Assembly: GCA_028455995.1 (NCBI GenBank) | Contig: JABELC010000017.1 | Location: 1 to 35,000 of the forward strand | From: Scleromitrula shiraiana | Taxonomy: Eukaryota > Ascomycota > Leotiomycetes > Helotiales > Sclerotiniaceae | Length of the DNA stretch: 35,000 nt | Reading direction: 5' to 3' | Shown here: positions 9,050 through 21,993 of the stretch, piece after piece | Position numbering within the stretch: position 1 is the stretch's first letter | Layout: every line of letters starts with the position of its first letter | Translations under genes and position numbers: made by a program | The notes under the pieces: model-generated | What the model was told of the DNA's origin: nothing | Seen by the model: only the letters and a program-made list of their open reading frames with translations | The model's database searches: none

Positions 9050-10207
9050 ATGGTGTTGATAGAAAATTGGATGCCTCCATCGAGGGAAAATTGGGAATTG
9101 ATTGTCTGGGGATTCCAATACTTTCCTTCGGTACGTCTCATACCGTTGACCCGATACCTACCTATCATACATACAACCCAACCAGCTGATCATTACCTTC
9201 CGCCTCTTATCCGCATATACAGATATACTAACAGTTATTAATGGTTCCATATAGGTCACGATTATTCAATGGGTTCTTACATGGTACCCAGCAGGCAAAA
9301 CATCCTCTAATAGTCGAATTAACCTTCCTGGAAGATGGGCTTGGATTTCGATGGAGATGATGGGTCTTTTGACTATGATTTATATTATGTATACGTTACC
9401 TGGACAAGAAGGATTGAAGGAATTGCCTTGGGAGAACAAATTGATGGCTGGTCTTTATGTAAGCCGTGTATTTGCGGGGGTTTAATCTGACCATTGATTT
9501 TGATACTGATGCTAATACTTTGAAATGAATAGATCCTCCATTACCTCAATCGTGCCATTATTGCTCCACTTATCTCTCCCTCTATGTCTCCAATACATCC
9601 CATCGTTTGGCTAGCAGCTTCCGCCTTCCAAGTCACAAATGCCACATCTTTAGGTTGTTATTTTGCCGGTTATGGTCCCGTTTCTCGAGCAGATTGGTAT
9701 ATATTCTCACCTTTTATCATGGCATATACACCACATACTAATCAAAACATCAACAGGAGACCAAAAGCCGGAAATCCATATGTAAACGGAGCACGCATGG
9801 AACTCGGTTTGATGATATTCTTCCTAGGCCTCGTAGCAAATATCTATCACGATGACGAACTCCGCGAGATTCGACGCGCGGCATTACGTCGTCAGAAAGC
9901 TGCTGCTGCACAAGTTGATCCTTCGACTGGAAAAAATAAAGGAAAGAATAATGTTGATAAGATCTATATGATGCCTGAGAATGGTCTCTTTCGAATTATA
10001 CTCTATCCTCATTATTTGTGTGAATGGATAGAGTGGGCTGGATATTTCATTATGGCTGGACCGGATTGTGTGCCTGCGAGAACTTTCTTGATTAATGAGG
10101 TGGCTACTATGTTACCTAGGGCTTTGCAGGGGAAGGATTGGTATGTTAAGAGGTTTGGGAAGGAGAAAGTTGGTTCGAGAAAGGCGATTATACCTGGAAT
10201 TTTGTGA
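9050..10207 (+). CDS. steroid 5-alpha-reductase (3-oxo-5-alpha-steroid 4-dehydrogenase) family protein
   Basis: Exons 9050-9130, 9255-9458, 9533-9696 and 9757-10207 give about 299 residues, the usual size. The start MVLIENWMPPSRENW was chosen because no other ATG lies in frame upstream. Introns have GTACGT, GTAAGC and GTATAT donors and AG acceptors. The C-terminal half has the family signature: RPKAGNPYVNGARMELGLMIFFLGLVANIYHDDELR, then MPENGLFRIILYPHYLCEWIEWAGYFIM, matching the conserved NG(L)FRxxxxPHYxxE(x)xEW block of the steroid_dh family (NADPH-dependent reduction of a 4,5 double bond, or of a polyprenol/enoyl substrate, at the ER membrane). Several hydrophobic helices are visible (WISMEMMGLLTMIYIMYTL; FLGLVANIY). 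A basic loop RRAALRRQKAAAA with GKNKGKNN is inserted between the two blocks. The third intron (60 bp, no stop) could be retained without breaking frame. Physiological substrate in fungi is uncertain. Confidence 0.85.
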
Positions 10208-11829
10208 GTAGTTTGTGGCTCAAAGACGGTGGTTTTGCCACAGATGTTGTGAGTGATCTTTGGTGGTATAGGTAAGATGATCGATTAGGATTAAGATGAG
10301 TATCATTTCAATTCTATTACTTTAAGTCTATAGTTGAATTGAACTTTATGGGATGAAGAAAAAGACGGGATAAATGGGGGTGGTGAGTTTTGTGAATTTT
10401 TACTTATCAAAGTATGCTCCTACGAAAGCATTGGATGTATAAACTGATTATTAAGGATATATCATCTAGACGTTACAAACTAGAGAAAAGAGCATTAACA
10501 TGTCATTTTAAAAAAATTGACTGATCCTCAGATACCCCGAAAAATGTCCATGAGATGATCGACCAATGAATTGGGGAGATCTACCTTAGCGAGAATTCGA
10601 AACTGCCCCCTTCATATTTGTAACATGACGACTCCTCAACATAAAAAAATAATCTACCATTCAATTCAATCATGAAGACAAATTCAATCATGAAGACAAA
10701 CAAGTTGTCAAAATTCTTGAAATTCTTGAGAACTTGGTCAATTATTATATGTCATCTCAATCTTCATATATATTGCATGAAATGGGTACGCATCAACCTT
10801 CAAATTCTTTTGGGGATGTTCCATCCAAACTTGGATCAAATTCAAGCAAAGTACATCCTCAAACGAAACCATTGCATTCGATCTCCGTCCATATGTCATA
10901 ACATAATGAATTGATTCGAGATCGATTCTTCTTTTCAATGCCTTGAAATTCTTGAATCCTCACCTCTCAAGCATCGTCCTTGAACATTAAACATTCGTCG
11001 TTCATCCTTAAGTACTCGAGAAGTCTCGGCCACGTGATAGCAAGGTACATCCATGATTGTTCCCCCTATAGTTCATCCCGAGTATTTTCCATCCAACCTT
11101 TTCCCATCCCGTTTCATCTCCCTATGTATATGCCGTCGTCGATTTTTTATTATCACAATAAAGGTTTCTTATGATCTACGTCATGACGGCAGATTTGCAA
11201 AGATCTCATCTCATCATCAACTTTTTCGAGTGGTGGTATCCTGGATTAACACATTATTATGCATTGATTTGCACACGGGAGTTCCTGTTAGCTTGTTGAT
11301 ACCTATTTTCTTGATCCCAGATGTTTCCGGCCCCTTAGGAATCATTATGGATGGTAATATATCAAGCTGATTCAATTTCCTTTAGAGTAATTTTGACCAC
11401 CTGAACCTGGGAAAGTTGCCCTGAAGTAAAGGTATACTTCGTATGTAGGTGGATAAACTGAGGAGATTGACGACAAGGAAGAAATGAAAATCTTTCGGGG
11501 TCTGAGAAAATCATATATACGAAGAAAGTTATATAAGTGACGGAGGTTGGACGAGCATGAAAAAAGAATGTTGGATGAAACTGGCTTATATTATTCCAAC
11601 TTAATCCATCTTCACTTACTATTTTACTTTTCGGTTTTCAAATCATAATTCTTTCATAACATATCATATCATACATTTATATACATTCAGCACATATTAG
11701 TAAAATTAGTTAAGTTTTATTTCTAGTTGGAAACAACTGATCGTCTACGTGAAACATCCAGCTAGTAGCTGAATCCAAACATCGAAGTCTTCTATCTCTA
11801 TCTCTAGACATTGAGGTTGAAGATACTAA
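10208..11829. other. intergenic region, no gene supported
   Basis: Several short open frames exist on both strands but none shows a recognisable domain, splice pattern or codon bias. An 18-bp unit AATTCAATCATGAAGACA is tandemly duplicated at 10663-10698. A CACGTG lies at 11031-11036. The last few hundred bases (about 11590-11829) are the presumable aquaporin promoter and leader. Confidence 0.5.
10663..10698 (+). repeat. 18-bp perfect tandem duplication
   Basis: AATTCAATCATGAAGACA occurs twice head to tail, followed by a partial third copy (AAACAAG diverges). Confidence 0.8.
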
Positions 11830-13728
11830 ATGTCAGGGAGAAAGCTCAACCGAGCAGTTTTACGGAGGTAAGTCAATGAATGAACAACTCACCAATCGTC
11901 CTATCTCATATTAACGATTAACACCAGCCTCACCACTCAAACTAGCCCAAAGAGATGCACTATGGTCTCCAGGACTCTCCCAACAACCCCACCCCCGTAG
12001 AAGAACGCCACAACTTCGCCTCCACCGAAGACCTCACCCCCCGCTCCGGCACTGGAGTACTCCGTCGCCGCCCCAGCGTGCCCCCCGCGCGAAGATATTC
12101 CGGCGGCGACTACTACAGAGGCGACTACGAGCCCAAACAAAGCTTTAGTTCCGAGCGCCGCGTCCTCCGTAACCGAGATGATTTCTTCTATGAGTCGGAT
12201 CGGGAGCTCGCGCGCGAGCGTGAACGAGAACGAGAGAGAGATCGCGAGAGGGATATGCCGTCGCGTATGGTTCGGCGCGATGAGTATAACGGGCCGCTGC
12301 ATCCGGATTCATACGAGCGGTCGCGACCGCCTCGTACGGTATCGGAATGTGGAGGGGTGGGAAAAAGGACCGGGTCTTCTGTTAATGGGGGTGGTCGACC
12401 GTATTATATAGAGGATGGACGGGGCGATTCGAATAAAGCGCGGGATTTGGAGAAAGGGGACGAATGATCCGGAGTGGGTTAGTGGGGAGAGGGAGAAAAT
12501 CGGGAGATGAGAGTATTGATGGGTATAATTATGATGTGCATTTGCATCATAGGAAGAGGATGTCTGGGACAATTGATTTGAATAATTTGACGCCGGAGGA
12601 GAAGGCCATGGTTTATGAGGTTGCCTTGGACGCAATGGATGAATAGTAATTTTAAGAATCGTAAGTTTTGTCTCTTCTTTCTCTTCTATTCTTTGCTCTT
12701 TGCTAGCACATCTTACTAAAAAAACCCCAGACTTCGTAGCCACAATCGGCGAATTCGTCGGAACAACCATGTTCCTCTTCTTCGCCTTCGCCGGCACCCA
12801 AGTAGCCAACATCGACAGTTCCTCCAACGCCAACACCACCACCGGTGCCGCCGTCGGCTTCAGCGTCTCCGTCGAACTCTACATCGCCGTAATCTTCGGT
12901 TCTCCCTCATGGTCAACGTCTGGATTTTCTTCCGCATAAGCGGAGGTCTGTTCAACCCCGCCGTAACCCTCGGTATGGTTCTCGTCGGCGCTCTCCCCAT
13001 CGTCCGAGCCATCTGTCTCTTTTGCGCGCAGATTGTTGGCGGTATCACCGCTAGTGCCATGGTATTGGGACTTTTCCCCACCACGTTTAATGTGCGGACT
13101 ACGCTTGCGACGGGGACGTCTACCGTACAGGGAGTTTTTATCGAGGCGATCTTGACGGCAGAATTGGTGTTTACGATTTTTATGCTGGCGAAGGAGAAAA
13201 CATAAGGCTACTTTATAGCGCCGGTGGGGATTGGATTGGCGCTTTTTATAGCGGAGATGGTGGGGGTTTTTTATACGGGGGGTAGTTTGAATCCAGCGAG
13301 GAGTTTTGGCCCTTGTGTTGTTTCGGGGACGTTTGATAAGGATCATTGGATTTATTGTAGGTTTTGTCTTCCCTGATTTCCCTCTTTCCTCTCCCATCCC
13401 ATCCCATACATACATACACCCCACTCCCCATCTTTCCACAACAAACCAACTAACCACCCTCCCAAAAACAGGGATAGGACCCATCCTCGGCACCTGCATC
13501 GCCGTATTCTTCTACAAATTCATCAAGATGCTCGAATACGAGATGGCGAACCCGGGGCAAGACGGCGACGCCAAGAACGATCCCACGCAGAATGAGAGCA
13601 AGAGGGCGCAGATCCTGGAGGAGCGAAATAGGAGGTTGGACAAGAGGAGCATGGGGCTCGGGAATAGTAATTCCAATGTTGGGGCAAATGGGAGTGGTAT
13701 TGTGAGGACAGAGAGTCTTTTTAGTTAG
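11830..13728 (+). pseudogene. aquaporin (MIP family) with long charged N-terminal extension, frame broken
   Basis: The membrane part is unmistakable: FVATIGEFVGTTMFLFFAFAGTQVAN, MVNVWIFFRISGGLFNPAVTLG (first NPA at 12954-12962), CLFCAQIVGGITASAMVLGLF, GVFIEAILTAELVFTIFMLA, IAPVGIGLALFIAEMVGVFYTGGSLNPARSFGP (second NPA at 13290-13298, with the following selectivity Arg), and HWIYW-IGPILGTCIAVFFYKFIK. It would conduct water or small solutes across a membrane. A roughly 220-residue N-terminal extension rich in Arg, Glu and Ser precedes it (RERERERERDRERD near 12210-12250), and MRLPWTQWMNSNFKN leads into helix 1. Introns at 12661-12730 and 13357-13471 fit; 11868-11927 is a likely first intron after MSGRKLNRAVLRR, but its phase does not match exon 2. 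Frame changes occur near 11992-11996, 12465, 12496-12499, 12612-12614, 12900, 13197-13200 and 13212-13214, nearly all in short homopolymers. The protein is otherwise complete, so sequence error is as likely as decay. Confidence 0.8.
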
Positions 13729-16700
13729 GGGGGTTGGTGGTGGATGTGGGTGGGAAGGGGGGGGATTGGATGGATGGGTTTTGAGGGATACGGAACACAA
13801 AATTTGCGATTGATGAAAGCTTGTTATTATGTTGGTTACGTTTTTGCTCATTTCTTAGTTGAAGTGTTTGTATTACTACTGTGTTGATTTTGTACTCGAT
13901 ACTTGCTTACTAGTACTTGTTTGTTTTTTTGTCTTCTTTCGTTTCCTATCCACTTCCATCCTTTCTTCTTTTTTTGTATAACAACAGCTTGGGTCATCCG
14001 TTCGTTCACTTGCTCGCATCTTGCATTGTATTATAGATCAGCTTCATTACAGATGAGATAAAGATAAGATGAGATGGTAGAACTAATGAGTTAGGAGATC
14101 CCTTGGATGGTATACAGTATATAGCAATTTTCATTCCTTTTTACATCATTTCTTTGACTTATATACTATGACAACATTTACCGGCAGATATCCATCTGAA
14201 TCCCTTACATCAAAGAAGGGAGGTACAAATCCTTCAAAATCTATTGCTCTCGAAAACAGTATTACGACATTGTAGCAATTAGCAACTTGAACTTTCGATG
14301 AGGATAATAAACGGTGAGTAGTTATGGTAAATACCAGATGGTTCGTACTTGAACCACGAAGCTAGAATTGCATTCAAGTATATCGAATTACCCTCCTCAC
14401 GTCCTCTACAATTCGAATAGAGTACTGAGATCTCTAAGACCCAGATTCGTACAGTACCATCACTGTCACAACGATGAGATCATACACTTCCACGACTTTC
14501 GTTTCCCCTTAGCACATTTTAATCACGACAGCATATTGGAATACAAAATAACTAGTCGATATGAATCTACACTAATAGATTGATGGACTTATTCACCATC
14601 TACTTGTGTCTCTTTACTAAGATCACGAAGTGGCAATTTAATTACTTGTTTGTTGGATTGAGTTTATGTTGTCATCAATCGCTACCTATATTCAATCCAG
14701 TCTGTATATTGCAAAAGCCCTAATTACTCTAGTCTCCTCAATTCCCCATCTGTATAAACCTCCCACTGCTTAGTATAAGAATACTTCACGGTCTATCTCT
14801 AATCCAAACAACAGATGATCGGTCTACTACCAGCCATGGGATATTGATCAATGTGAACTTGTTCAGGCATAGAAATTAAAGAGATTGACCTCTAATTACT
14901 GAAATGGATCACCTGAACTCAGATGATGAGAACTGCTCCAGCTGATGTTCGATACTGATTTCATCTTTATATTAGATGATGAAATTGCTGAATTTCACTG
15001 AGGTTAGATTCTAAGCTGTCCCTCTACATTCAAGTGTCCATTTTCAAGATGGATGATTTGAAATCTAGACCGTGGTGAATAGTCACTTGAACTACTTACT
15101 GCAATGAACGAAGTGGCCAAAACTCATTCATTAGCATCGATTTATTCACTCATCCTTCCTCTCGAATATGAAGGGTTCAACTTGAAATTGGTATACGGAG
15201 TATACAAAAACAAAGTAACAGACTTCGAGACATATAGGTATCACCACGATTGATTTTGATCCCGATTCAATCTCTATCTGCAAACCCGGAATAATCTAGA
15301 ATTTTATAATAGGAGTTTACAAATAGATCAAGTTCATCAACAATCAATGAAAATCCAATTCACCACGCCAGCCCATTGGGCGAATGTTGTACTAGTAAAA
15401 CTTTACCAATTGACTTGAGATTATATGCAGTGAGGAAAAAGCAATATATCATACAATTATAATGCTACCCTCAAGTCTAGATACCAAACGTGATTAATGG
15501 ATAATTATATCATAGATTATATTGCTAGAATAAATACTGATAAACAAGATATAGTTTTAACTAGAAAACGGGATAAGAGAAAATAAAATAAGATGAGATG
15601 AAATGAGATAAGATGAGATGAGATAAGATGAGATAGGATGTGATACGGCTAATATGTTGAGATTTGAAGACTGTGCGGAAATTGGCTATCTGTAAGTATA
15701 GTGTTGGCCCGGTAATTGAATGGACTACCAGTGTTTTGGAAAATGAGATGTGAATTGGAATTGAAACTAAATTGTTAATATTGATGTTATTTTGTTATTG
15801 CATCCACTTATTAATCTGCAGTCTGTGGAGGTTTGTGATGTTTGATGATATGGTTAATGTGCTAAAGCGCTTTGGGTTGTGCATATGGCATGGCATGGTG
15901 TAGTAAATTCAGAGAGGTGGAGAGTGGAGGATCCAGACTATCGTAATGCTGATAGTAGAGATAAAAACCAGAACTTGATGACAGGTAAAACTTCTAGGTA
16001 AAAGTTCTAGATCTTCCTCTGGTAGAAAATGACTAACACCAATAGATAAGCAAATCTGGCCGCACACAATACACACAACAGAGCTCAACTTGAACTCTCG
16101 AAATAAGTAAACCCGTATGGAGATACGCGTATGATGCTTCTCTCACATAAGGTATAACATGCTCACAATCTGTTGGTAGTAGTCTCCAATCTAATTCCCA
16201 TCCCCATTCCGCGGATACTATTTCCCATTCCCCATATAAGCCAACCATTCAGGTTTTCTCTTCTCCAACATACATCCTTGAGCCCTACCTATATGACTAT
16301 CATTATACATATCACTACATATTAGTACAATATAGTATGACATGATATGACATAAATTAAACCCTCATAGGAAAGGAAAGACAGACAGCTCCTAGTTGAG
16401 CTACGGAAGTGTCGTCTGTCCTGCGGTAGTTGTATTATCCATGGATTACCTGACTGACTCGTGTGATCGACGAACATACTTGGTTCATCAAACTGGAGTT
16501 GAGAAGTGTGATAAGAGGGAAAGTTGATCATCAGCAATTGGACTGGAAAAGGTAATATATCGCGTGCGAGCGTGAGAACAAATGAAATGAAATCAAATGA
16601 AATGACGGAAATATACATTAAAACCCAGAATTGAGAGAGATATTCATTGGATTGAATAGCTATAACTATAACATAACAGAATGTTATCACCTATAACAAG

Positions 16701-19480
16701 CCCTTCAAAAATGGGAATAATATCTACCGTGCCGTATAAACTACGGCAATGCGGGATACGCACAGATCTATACTAGGTAATCAATGTAAAGGGTTCAAAT
16801 CCTCAATATTATAACCCGTGCATAGATTGTTTCTGTTCTCCTTGAACTATTTTCTTGACATTTACATTGACAATTTGACACGAACATGAACGTGACATTG
16901 ACATTGACAGATAACTAATCTCCAAACCACGACGGTAAGATTAAAACGAAATATCTCGTGAAATTAGGTAAATTCGAAACTATTTCGGTTCAATACTGAA
17001 TGAACGTATTGGAATTGAATAACTCACTCATTCACTCACCTCTTACCTCTCAGTCTTGTAATCCACAAGAATGGAAGATCACTCATCAATATTCTTCTTC
17101 TTTCCCTCCCAACACACTAACTACACAGTGAGTGAATGCAGCAACGAAATAAAACTTAGGATACCAATCCATCAAATCCAGCATGCATATCAACAATCGA
17201 GCGACGATCCTATTCTGTCCAATCCACTCCAGTCCACTCCAGTCCACTCTTTTCTATTCCACTCCAATACTGCATGTAAAATTCTACACCCAAGAAACCC
17301 AAAAGAGAAGAAAAACTTGAAAGCACGCAACGACATAACCTCGATCGTCACCACTAAGCCCCTAGCAATGTACATCGAACCACGACACTAGCAGACATAC
17401 TAGCCACTTGAGCTAAAACGCGGCACGGGAACGAGCTAGTCTACCTACCTAAGCTTGTTGATCAACTAGCTACTTAAGTAGTTTATTTAGACTCGAGATT
17501 TTAGACCTGGGCTTTAAGATATGAAAATATAAGTGGGAATTGTAAGTTAATACTTATATATTGATAATAGGATGGAGATATAGGTCATAATATAGCAGTT
17601 ATTGCATGAGGTGAAACCGTAGGTGACGACTAAGATCCGGGGATGTATTATATTATATTATATTATATCATACCAGTGACCAGTTCTCCACTATGAGGTA
17701 GTCGCATTTTGATCCGACGTCCATGTATATATGAAACGGAGATTTCATATTCAACTCTCGACTTGCAGCAAATAAGACCGGTATGTGTCGATTGTATCTA
17801 GGTATCCAACCAAAAGAAAACCATACCCAACCAGGTATAAAGCCAATCCTCCATTGTCGACTAAACTACGGGTACGTAGTTCTAGAAACCACCTGGGAAG
17901 CTAATCTAGCGCCCGCCATAGCGGCGGTTCGTATCGGGTCTGGATTCGGGAAAATGATAGAACTTTCCTAGACTTTTGATTTACATCTACATCTACCCGA
18001 CGCTATAATATTTAGGTTTTCATAGTCGTGTTTGCCATGTGGATTCGTCGGGTAGCTTTTCCCTTTTTTTTGTACGGAGACGGATTGAATGGTAGTTATT
18101 AGTTGGTGTTGTTGAATAGAGTTTTTGCCAAGTTAAGTTGTTCAGGGATGTATAATTACGGTGGATATATTCCGGTGGGGAAAATAGGGAGTAGGTAGAT
18201 CTTATCTTGTTCAGTCATTTACTTATTAATATTGATTGATGTTGATGCTGATGTTGATCTTGAGACAATACCCATATCATATCATTCCCGGCTCGTATAT
18301 AACTCTTGCCGACCCAGTAACGACAATGTTAACGTTGCCAGCTTATTTTGCGGGAGATACAGTCAGCATCCGGTGATCCGTACCGGGACCAGGTCCTGAC
18401 CATAGCCTACCAGGGGCTACCTACACTAGGTTAGTAAGAATTGGAGTCTATCCATCCACGTGTCATCCATCTATCTGAATCACAACCGGAAGAACAAGCT
18501 ATACCAAACCAGTACAGTACCGAACCTCCAATCCATATTTACCGTACTTACCAAACCCGATTTTCGGTTCATCCAACCTACCGACCGGTATAGTGATGGA
18601 TGTGATGTGATAAGAAGCAGACATGTATGACATGAATGTGACACACCCACGAACATACAATGTAACAGTTCACCCCTCCCCTAGCCCCTAACCCCTAACC
18701 CCAGACTCCGCTCCGGAGAAAGATTTCCCATTGCATTCCATTTCGATGACTTTTTATTGGATATTTCCCGAGCGAGGGAGGGAAGTGAAGAATTTCTCGG
18801 TTCCAGAGTTTTTGGTTTCTTGGTTCAGGTTAAGAAGGGTTCATGTATGTCGGTATGTCGGTATATATGCACGTATGTATGTATGTATGCGTAGGTATGC
18901 AATTGCATAGCATTGAAGAGCTCGGGAAGTAAGGTAAGGTGAGTAAAGCAAAGTAAGTAAGGTACCTAGATATATATTATCAGATAGATTTGCCCAATTT
19001 AAGTTCGAGTGCTGCATGTGAAGATTGATATGATTTGAATTTGTACGGAATGAAATGACGGTGTAGATGAGACAGCAATACTGTAGCTCGAGTCGAGTCG
19101 AGTCGAGTTGACTTGAGTTGAGTCCTCGGATATTGTATGGATGGTATTGTCACACGACATGGCATATACAATGACCAAATGAATGGATGAATGAAGATGC
19201 AAAATATAGTATATAGATGGGATTGGGCCGGTCGATACGTATATTACAGCACAACACAGTAAAGAAAGGTAGGTCAGTAAAGAACTCGTTTATCCGTTCC
19301 GAGCGTACAGTACATTCACCAGATGAGCTTGGTTGGGCGAAAACATCTGATCTGCTGTGTACTAGAATTAGTGCTATGTAGCCATTTGTATTTAAGTTTA
19401 AGGTATTTGGGTATGCATGTACCGGTATGTACCTATGTTTAGGTGCATAGATATATCTAGATTAGATACAATCTAGGTAA
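13729..19480. other. long intergenic region, left part
   Basis: No protein or RNA gene can be supported in this 5.7 kb. Short open frames lack domains and splice context. Short repeats are scattered: GATGA/GATAA runs (15585-15640), TGACATT units (16855-16912), TCCAGTCCAC (17220-17250), TATTA (17646-17670), TCGGTATG and GTAT units (18845-18890), GAGTC units (19086-19124), and two CCCCTAA heptamers (18685-18702). Confidence 0.5.
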
Positions 19481-19531
19481 TACCTATACCTATAATACCT
19501 ATACCTATAATACCTATACCTATAGTACCTA
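19481..19531 (+). repeat. 15-bp minisatellite TACCTATACCTATAA
   Basis: About 3.4 head-to-tail copies, starting at 19481, 19496, 19511 and 19526; the unit itself contains an internal TACCTA duplication. Confidence 0.8.
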
Positions 19532-19732
19532 TCTATGCATCTATGGAGCTACATACATACATAGTATTACCGATACATATATATAGACAAGTAGCAGTAC
19601 ATATATGTACATTACAGTACTCCACTGTACTGTACCGGTAACAAAAAGATATCTTGGAACAGCTTCCGGAATCCGGGTTCTGGAATTCTTGCTGTATGTA
19701 CCTATAAGTACCTGGTGTACTGGTGCTGTACG

Positions 19733-19736
<4 letters not shown>

Positions 19737-19776
<40 letters not shown>
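19737..19776 (+). repeat. TATACA hexanucleotide array
   Basis: About six copies of a TATACA hexamer. Confidence 0.85.
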
Positions 19777-19777
<1 letters not shown>

Positions 19778-19980
19778 GTATCTAGGTATTTCATCCACTC
19801 CATGTTCTCCATGTTTATGTAACATCAAATTGGTCGCCGTTCAGATTTATCTAGCTGGAGGGAGTTCAGCATTTAAGGTCATGGTCACATGTTTTGGGTA
19901 TCAATTAGATGCCTAGATACTATGTATATGTGATTAGTTGTGTGGTTAGTCGTGTTGTTTACTAGTAGCTGTAAATTGTA

Positions 19981-20076
19981 AATGAATGAATGAATGAATG
20001 AATGAATGAATGAATGAATGAATGAATGAATGAATGAATGAATGAATGAATGAATGAATGAATGAATGAATGAATG
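19981..20076 (+). repeat. AATG tetranucleotide array, about 24 copies
   Basis: A perfect 96-base array. On the minus strand it reads as repeated Ser-Phe-Ile-His in an open frame that I treat as non-coding. Confidence 0.95.
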
Positions 20077-21353
20077 ATAGGATGGATCAATGGATTGATA
20101 GATGTGATTGATGCGATGTGATAATGCTTTTGGACCATTATGGACAAAAAGTATGCGTTATGAATACCCACCCAGGTTTTCTGGTAGTTACTCGTACAGT
20201 ATAGTACTGATGATTGGAAATGTACAAATTGAAATTCACCAAACTGAATTATCGGTAATAGTGAGCGAGCCATACAAATTAATAGCAAATAGAACCAACC
20301 GGCTTCGATATATGTATGTACAGACTGCAGTAAATAGTCGTACCATGCTCGCTGCTGCAAGTGCAATTGCAATTGCTGTTTACATCGTACAGCACAACAT
20401 CAACATATATGTAAATAGATCATCAGTCCGAAATCCATCCCTCGAGTCAAAATTCTATATCCCTATATCCCCACGGAGCCCATCTCATCTAGTTTTTTTT
20501 TCCAACTTAAAGAAGACGTTAACAACCCCACTCACCCCCCAATTCCATCCATCCATCCATCTATCCATCCATCCATAAAAAAATATATGCAAAGATGTGG
20601 AGAGTAGCTATAGCCCGTCTCATCTAGTGTCTAAATCCCACCTTACTTACTTACTTACTTACTTACATACTTACTATACGTATTTTGCCGATACCAGCAA
20701 TAGTCCTAATGCACAGCACAGGATACCGGTATGATAGAAAGGACCACTTTTTTAACCACCGTACCGGCAGTGAGTAGCATCGCATTTGCATGTCGTCTCA
20801 AACAGGATGGGATGGATGGCACGGTTACTTTCCAACTTTCATTTCCAGCTTTCATTTTCATTTTCATTTTCATTTCCAGCCCAGCGCAGCCCCGATTTTC
20901 TGCTCGCTCCATTCGTTAGCTGAGAGCATTGCATATGGTACCGCACCGGTACGTACGTACGTAGTAGAACCATTTCGTGCTTAGATGTCATGTCGATCTT
21001 TTATGCTGGTATGACTTACAGGCTACAGGTTACAGGCTACATACATATATACAGTTACAGAAACGAAAGCATGTTATGATATGATATGATATGATGTCGA
21101 TAGGTAAGGTAGTAAAGCGTTGTGATGTGATATCGATTTACAGCGATACAGTAGATGCTGTGTAACAGCTAGGCAGGCCAGGCCCAGCCCTCGGGTATTT
21201 ACGAACGAACCAGTGGGATATCAACTACTTATAGTACTGGGGTGAATGGGCCAGTCGGAAGGGAATGGAATGGATGATGGGATGGGATGGGGGTGGGATG
21301 TATGAGGGTGGGATGTATGGGGGTGAAGAATTGGCATGTTTGCATGTATGCAC

Positions 21354-21358
21354 GTATG

Positions 21359-21389
<31 letters not shown>

Positions 21390-21414
21390 GTAAGTAAGTA
21401 AGTAAGTAAGTAAG
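21354..21414 (+). repeat. compound GTAT/GTAA array
   Basis: About eight GTAT units pass directly into seven GTAA units, showing that a single-base variant unit was amplified in place. Confidence 0.9.
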
Positions 21415-21468
21415 CACGAGATAGATTTCCGAAATGCCAGAAATCCCCCAAAACCTATTTGTAAAGCA

Positions 21469-21470
<2 letters not shown>

Positions 21471-21533
<63 letters not shown>
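21471..21533 (+). repeat. GTAA tetranucleotide array, about 15 copies
   Basis: A perfect array 56 bases beyond the compound GTAT/GTAA array and with the same unit, so the two may be related by duplication. Confidence 0.95.
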
Positions 21534-21943
21534 TAGATCGACGCGTATAGGTATAGATAGCAATTAGACAATCCCCAGTAAAAGCTCGTATTAAGATTCC
21601 AACCAGGGGCAGCCAGCTACCTCGCCTCCCATCCCATCTCGAAGAATAATATATTTTTTTTTCAAAAAAAAAAAAAAAAAAAAGTCATGGAAAAGAATCG
21701 AAAAAATACCAAGCCCGAAAACAAGATAAAATCCCGAACTTGAATATATCGATGCAGCGGAACGGATAGTTAGTCCAATGAGGCTGCATGGGAACGCCGA
21801 TAGATGGATGGATGGATGGTTGGTTAGCAAGGGGTAGTGTGGTTTCTTATGATGCTTGATCCTTGGCTTCTTTCTTGGAAAACTTGGCTTTGGCTTCAAA
21901 CCCTCAATGTTGAGGGTGGGGGTTTGGCTTTGGGTTTGGCGCC

Positions 21944-21993
21944 GGTATGGTATGGTATGGTATGGTATGGTATGGTATGGTATGGTATGGTAT
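21944..21993 (+). repeat. GGTAT pentanucleotide array, about 10 copies
   Basis: A perfect array followed by GGATGGT and a G-rich stretch. Confidence 0.95.

Noticed and set aside
10980..11370. Two overlapping plus-strand frames between the reductase and aquaporin genes
   Set aside because: Their translations show no family resemblance, and composition is that of the surrounding spacer.
16775..16815. GGGTTCAAATCCTC resembling a tRNA T-loop
   Set aside because: The flanking stem does not pair over five bases and no A-box, anticodon arm or acceptor stem fits at the right distance.
19962..20372. Minus-strand frame with repeated Ser-Phe-Ile-His
   Set aside because: The repeat is the AATG microsatellite; the remainder has no recognisable domain.
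21221..21563. Frames with repeated Thr-Tyr-Leu-Leu and Thr-Tyr-Ile-His
   Set aside because: They come from the GTAT and GTAA arrays and are open in three overlapping frames, as expected of a tetranucleotide repeat.
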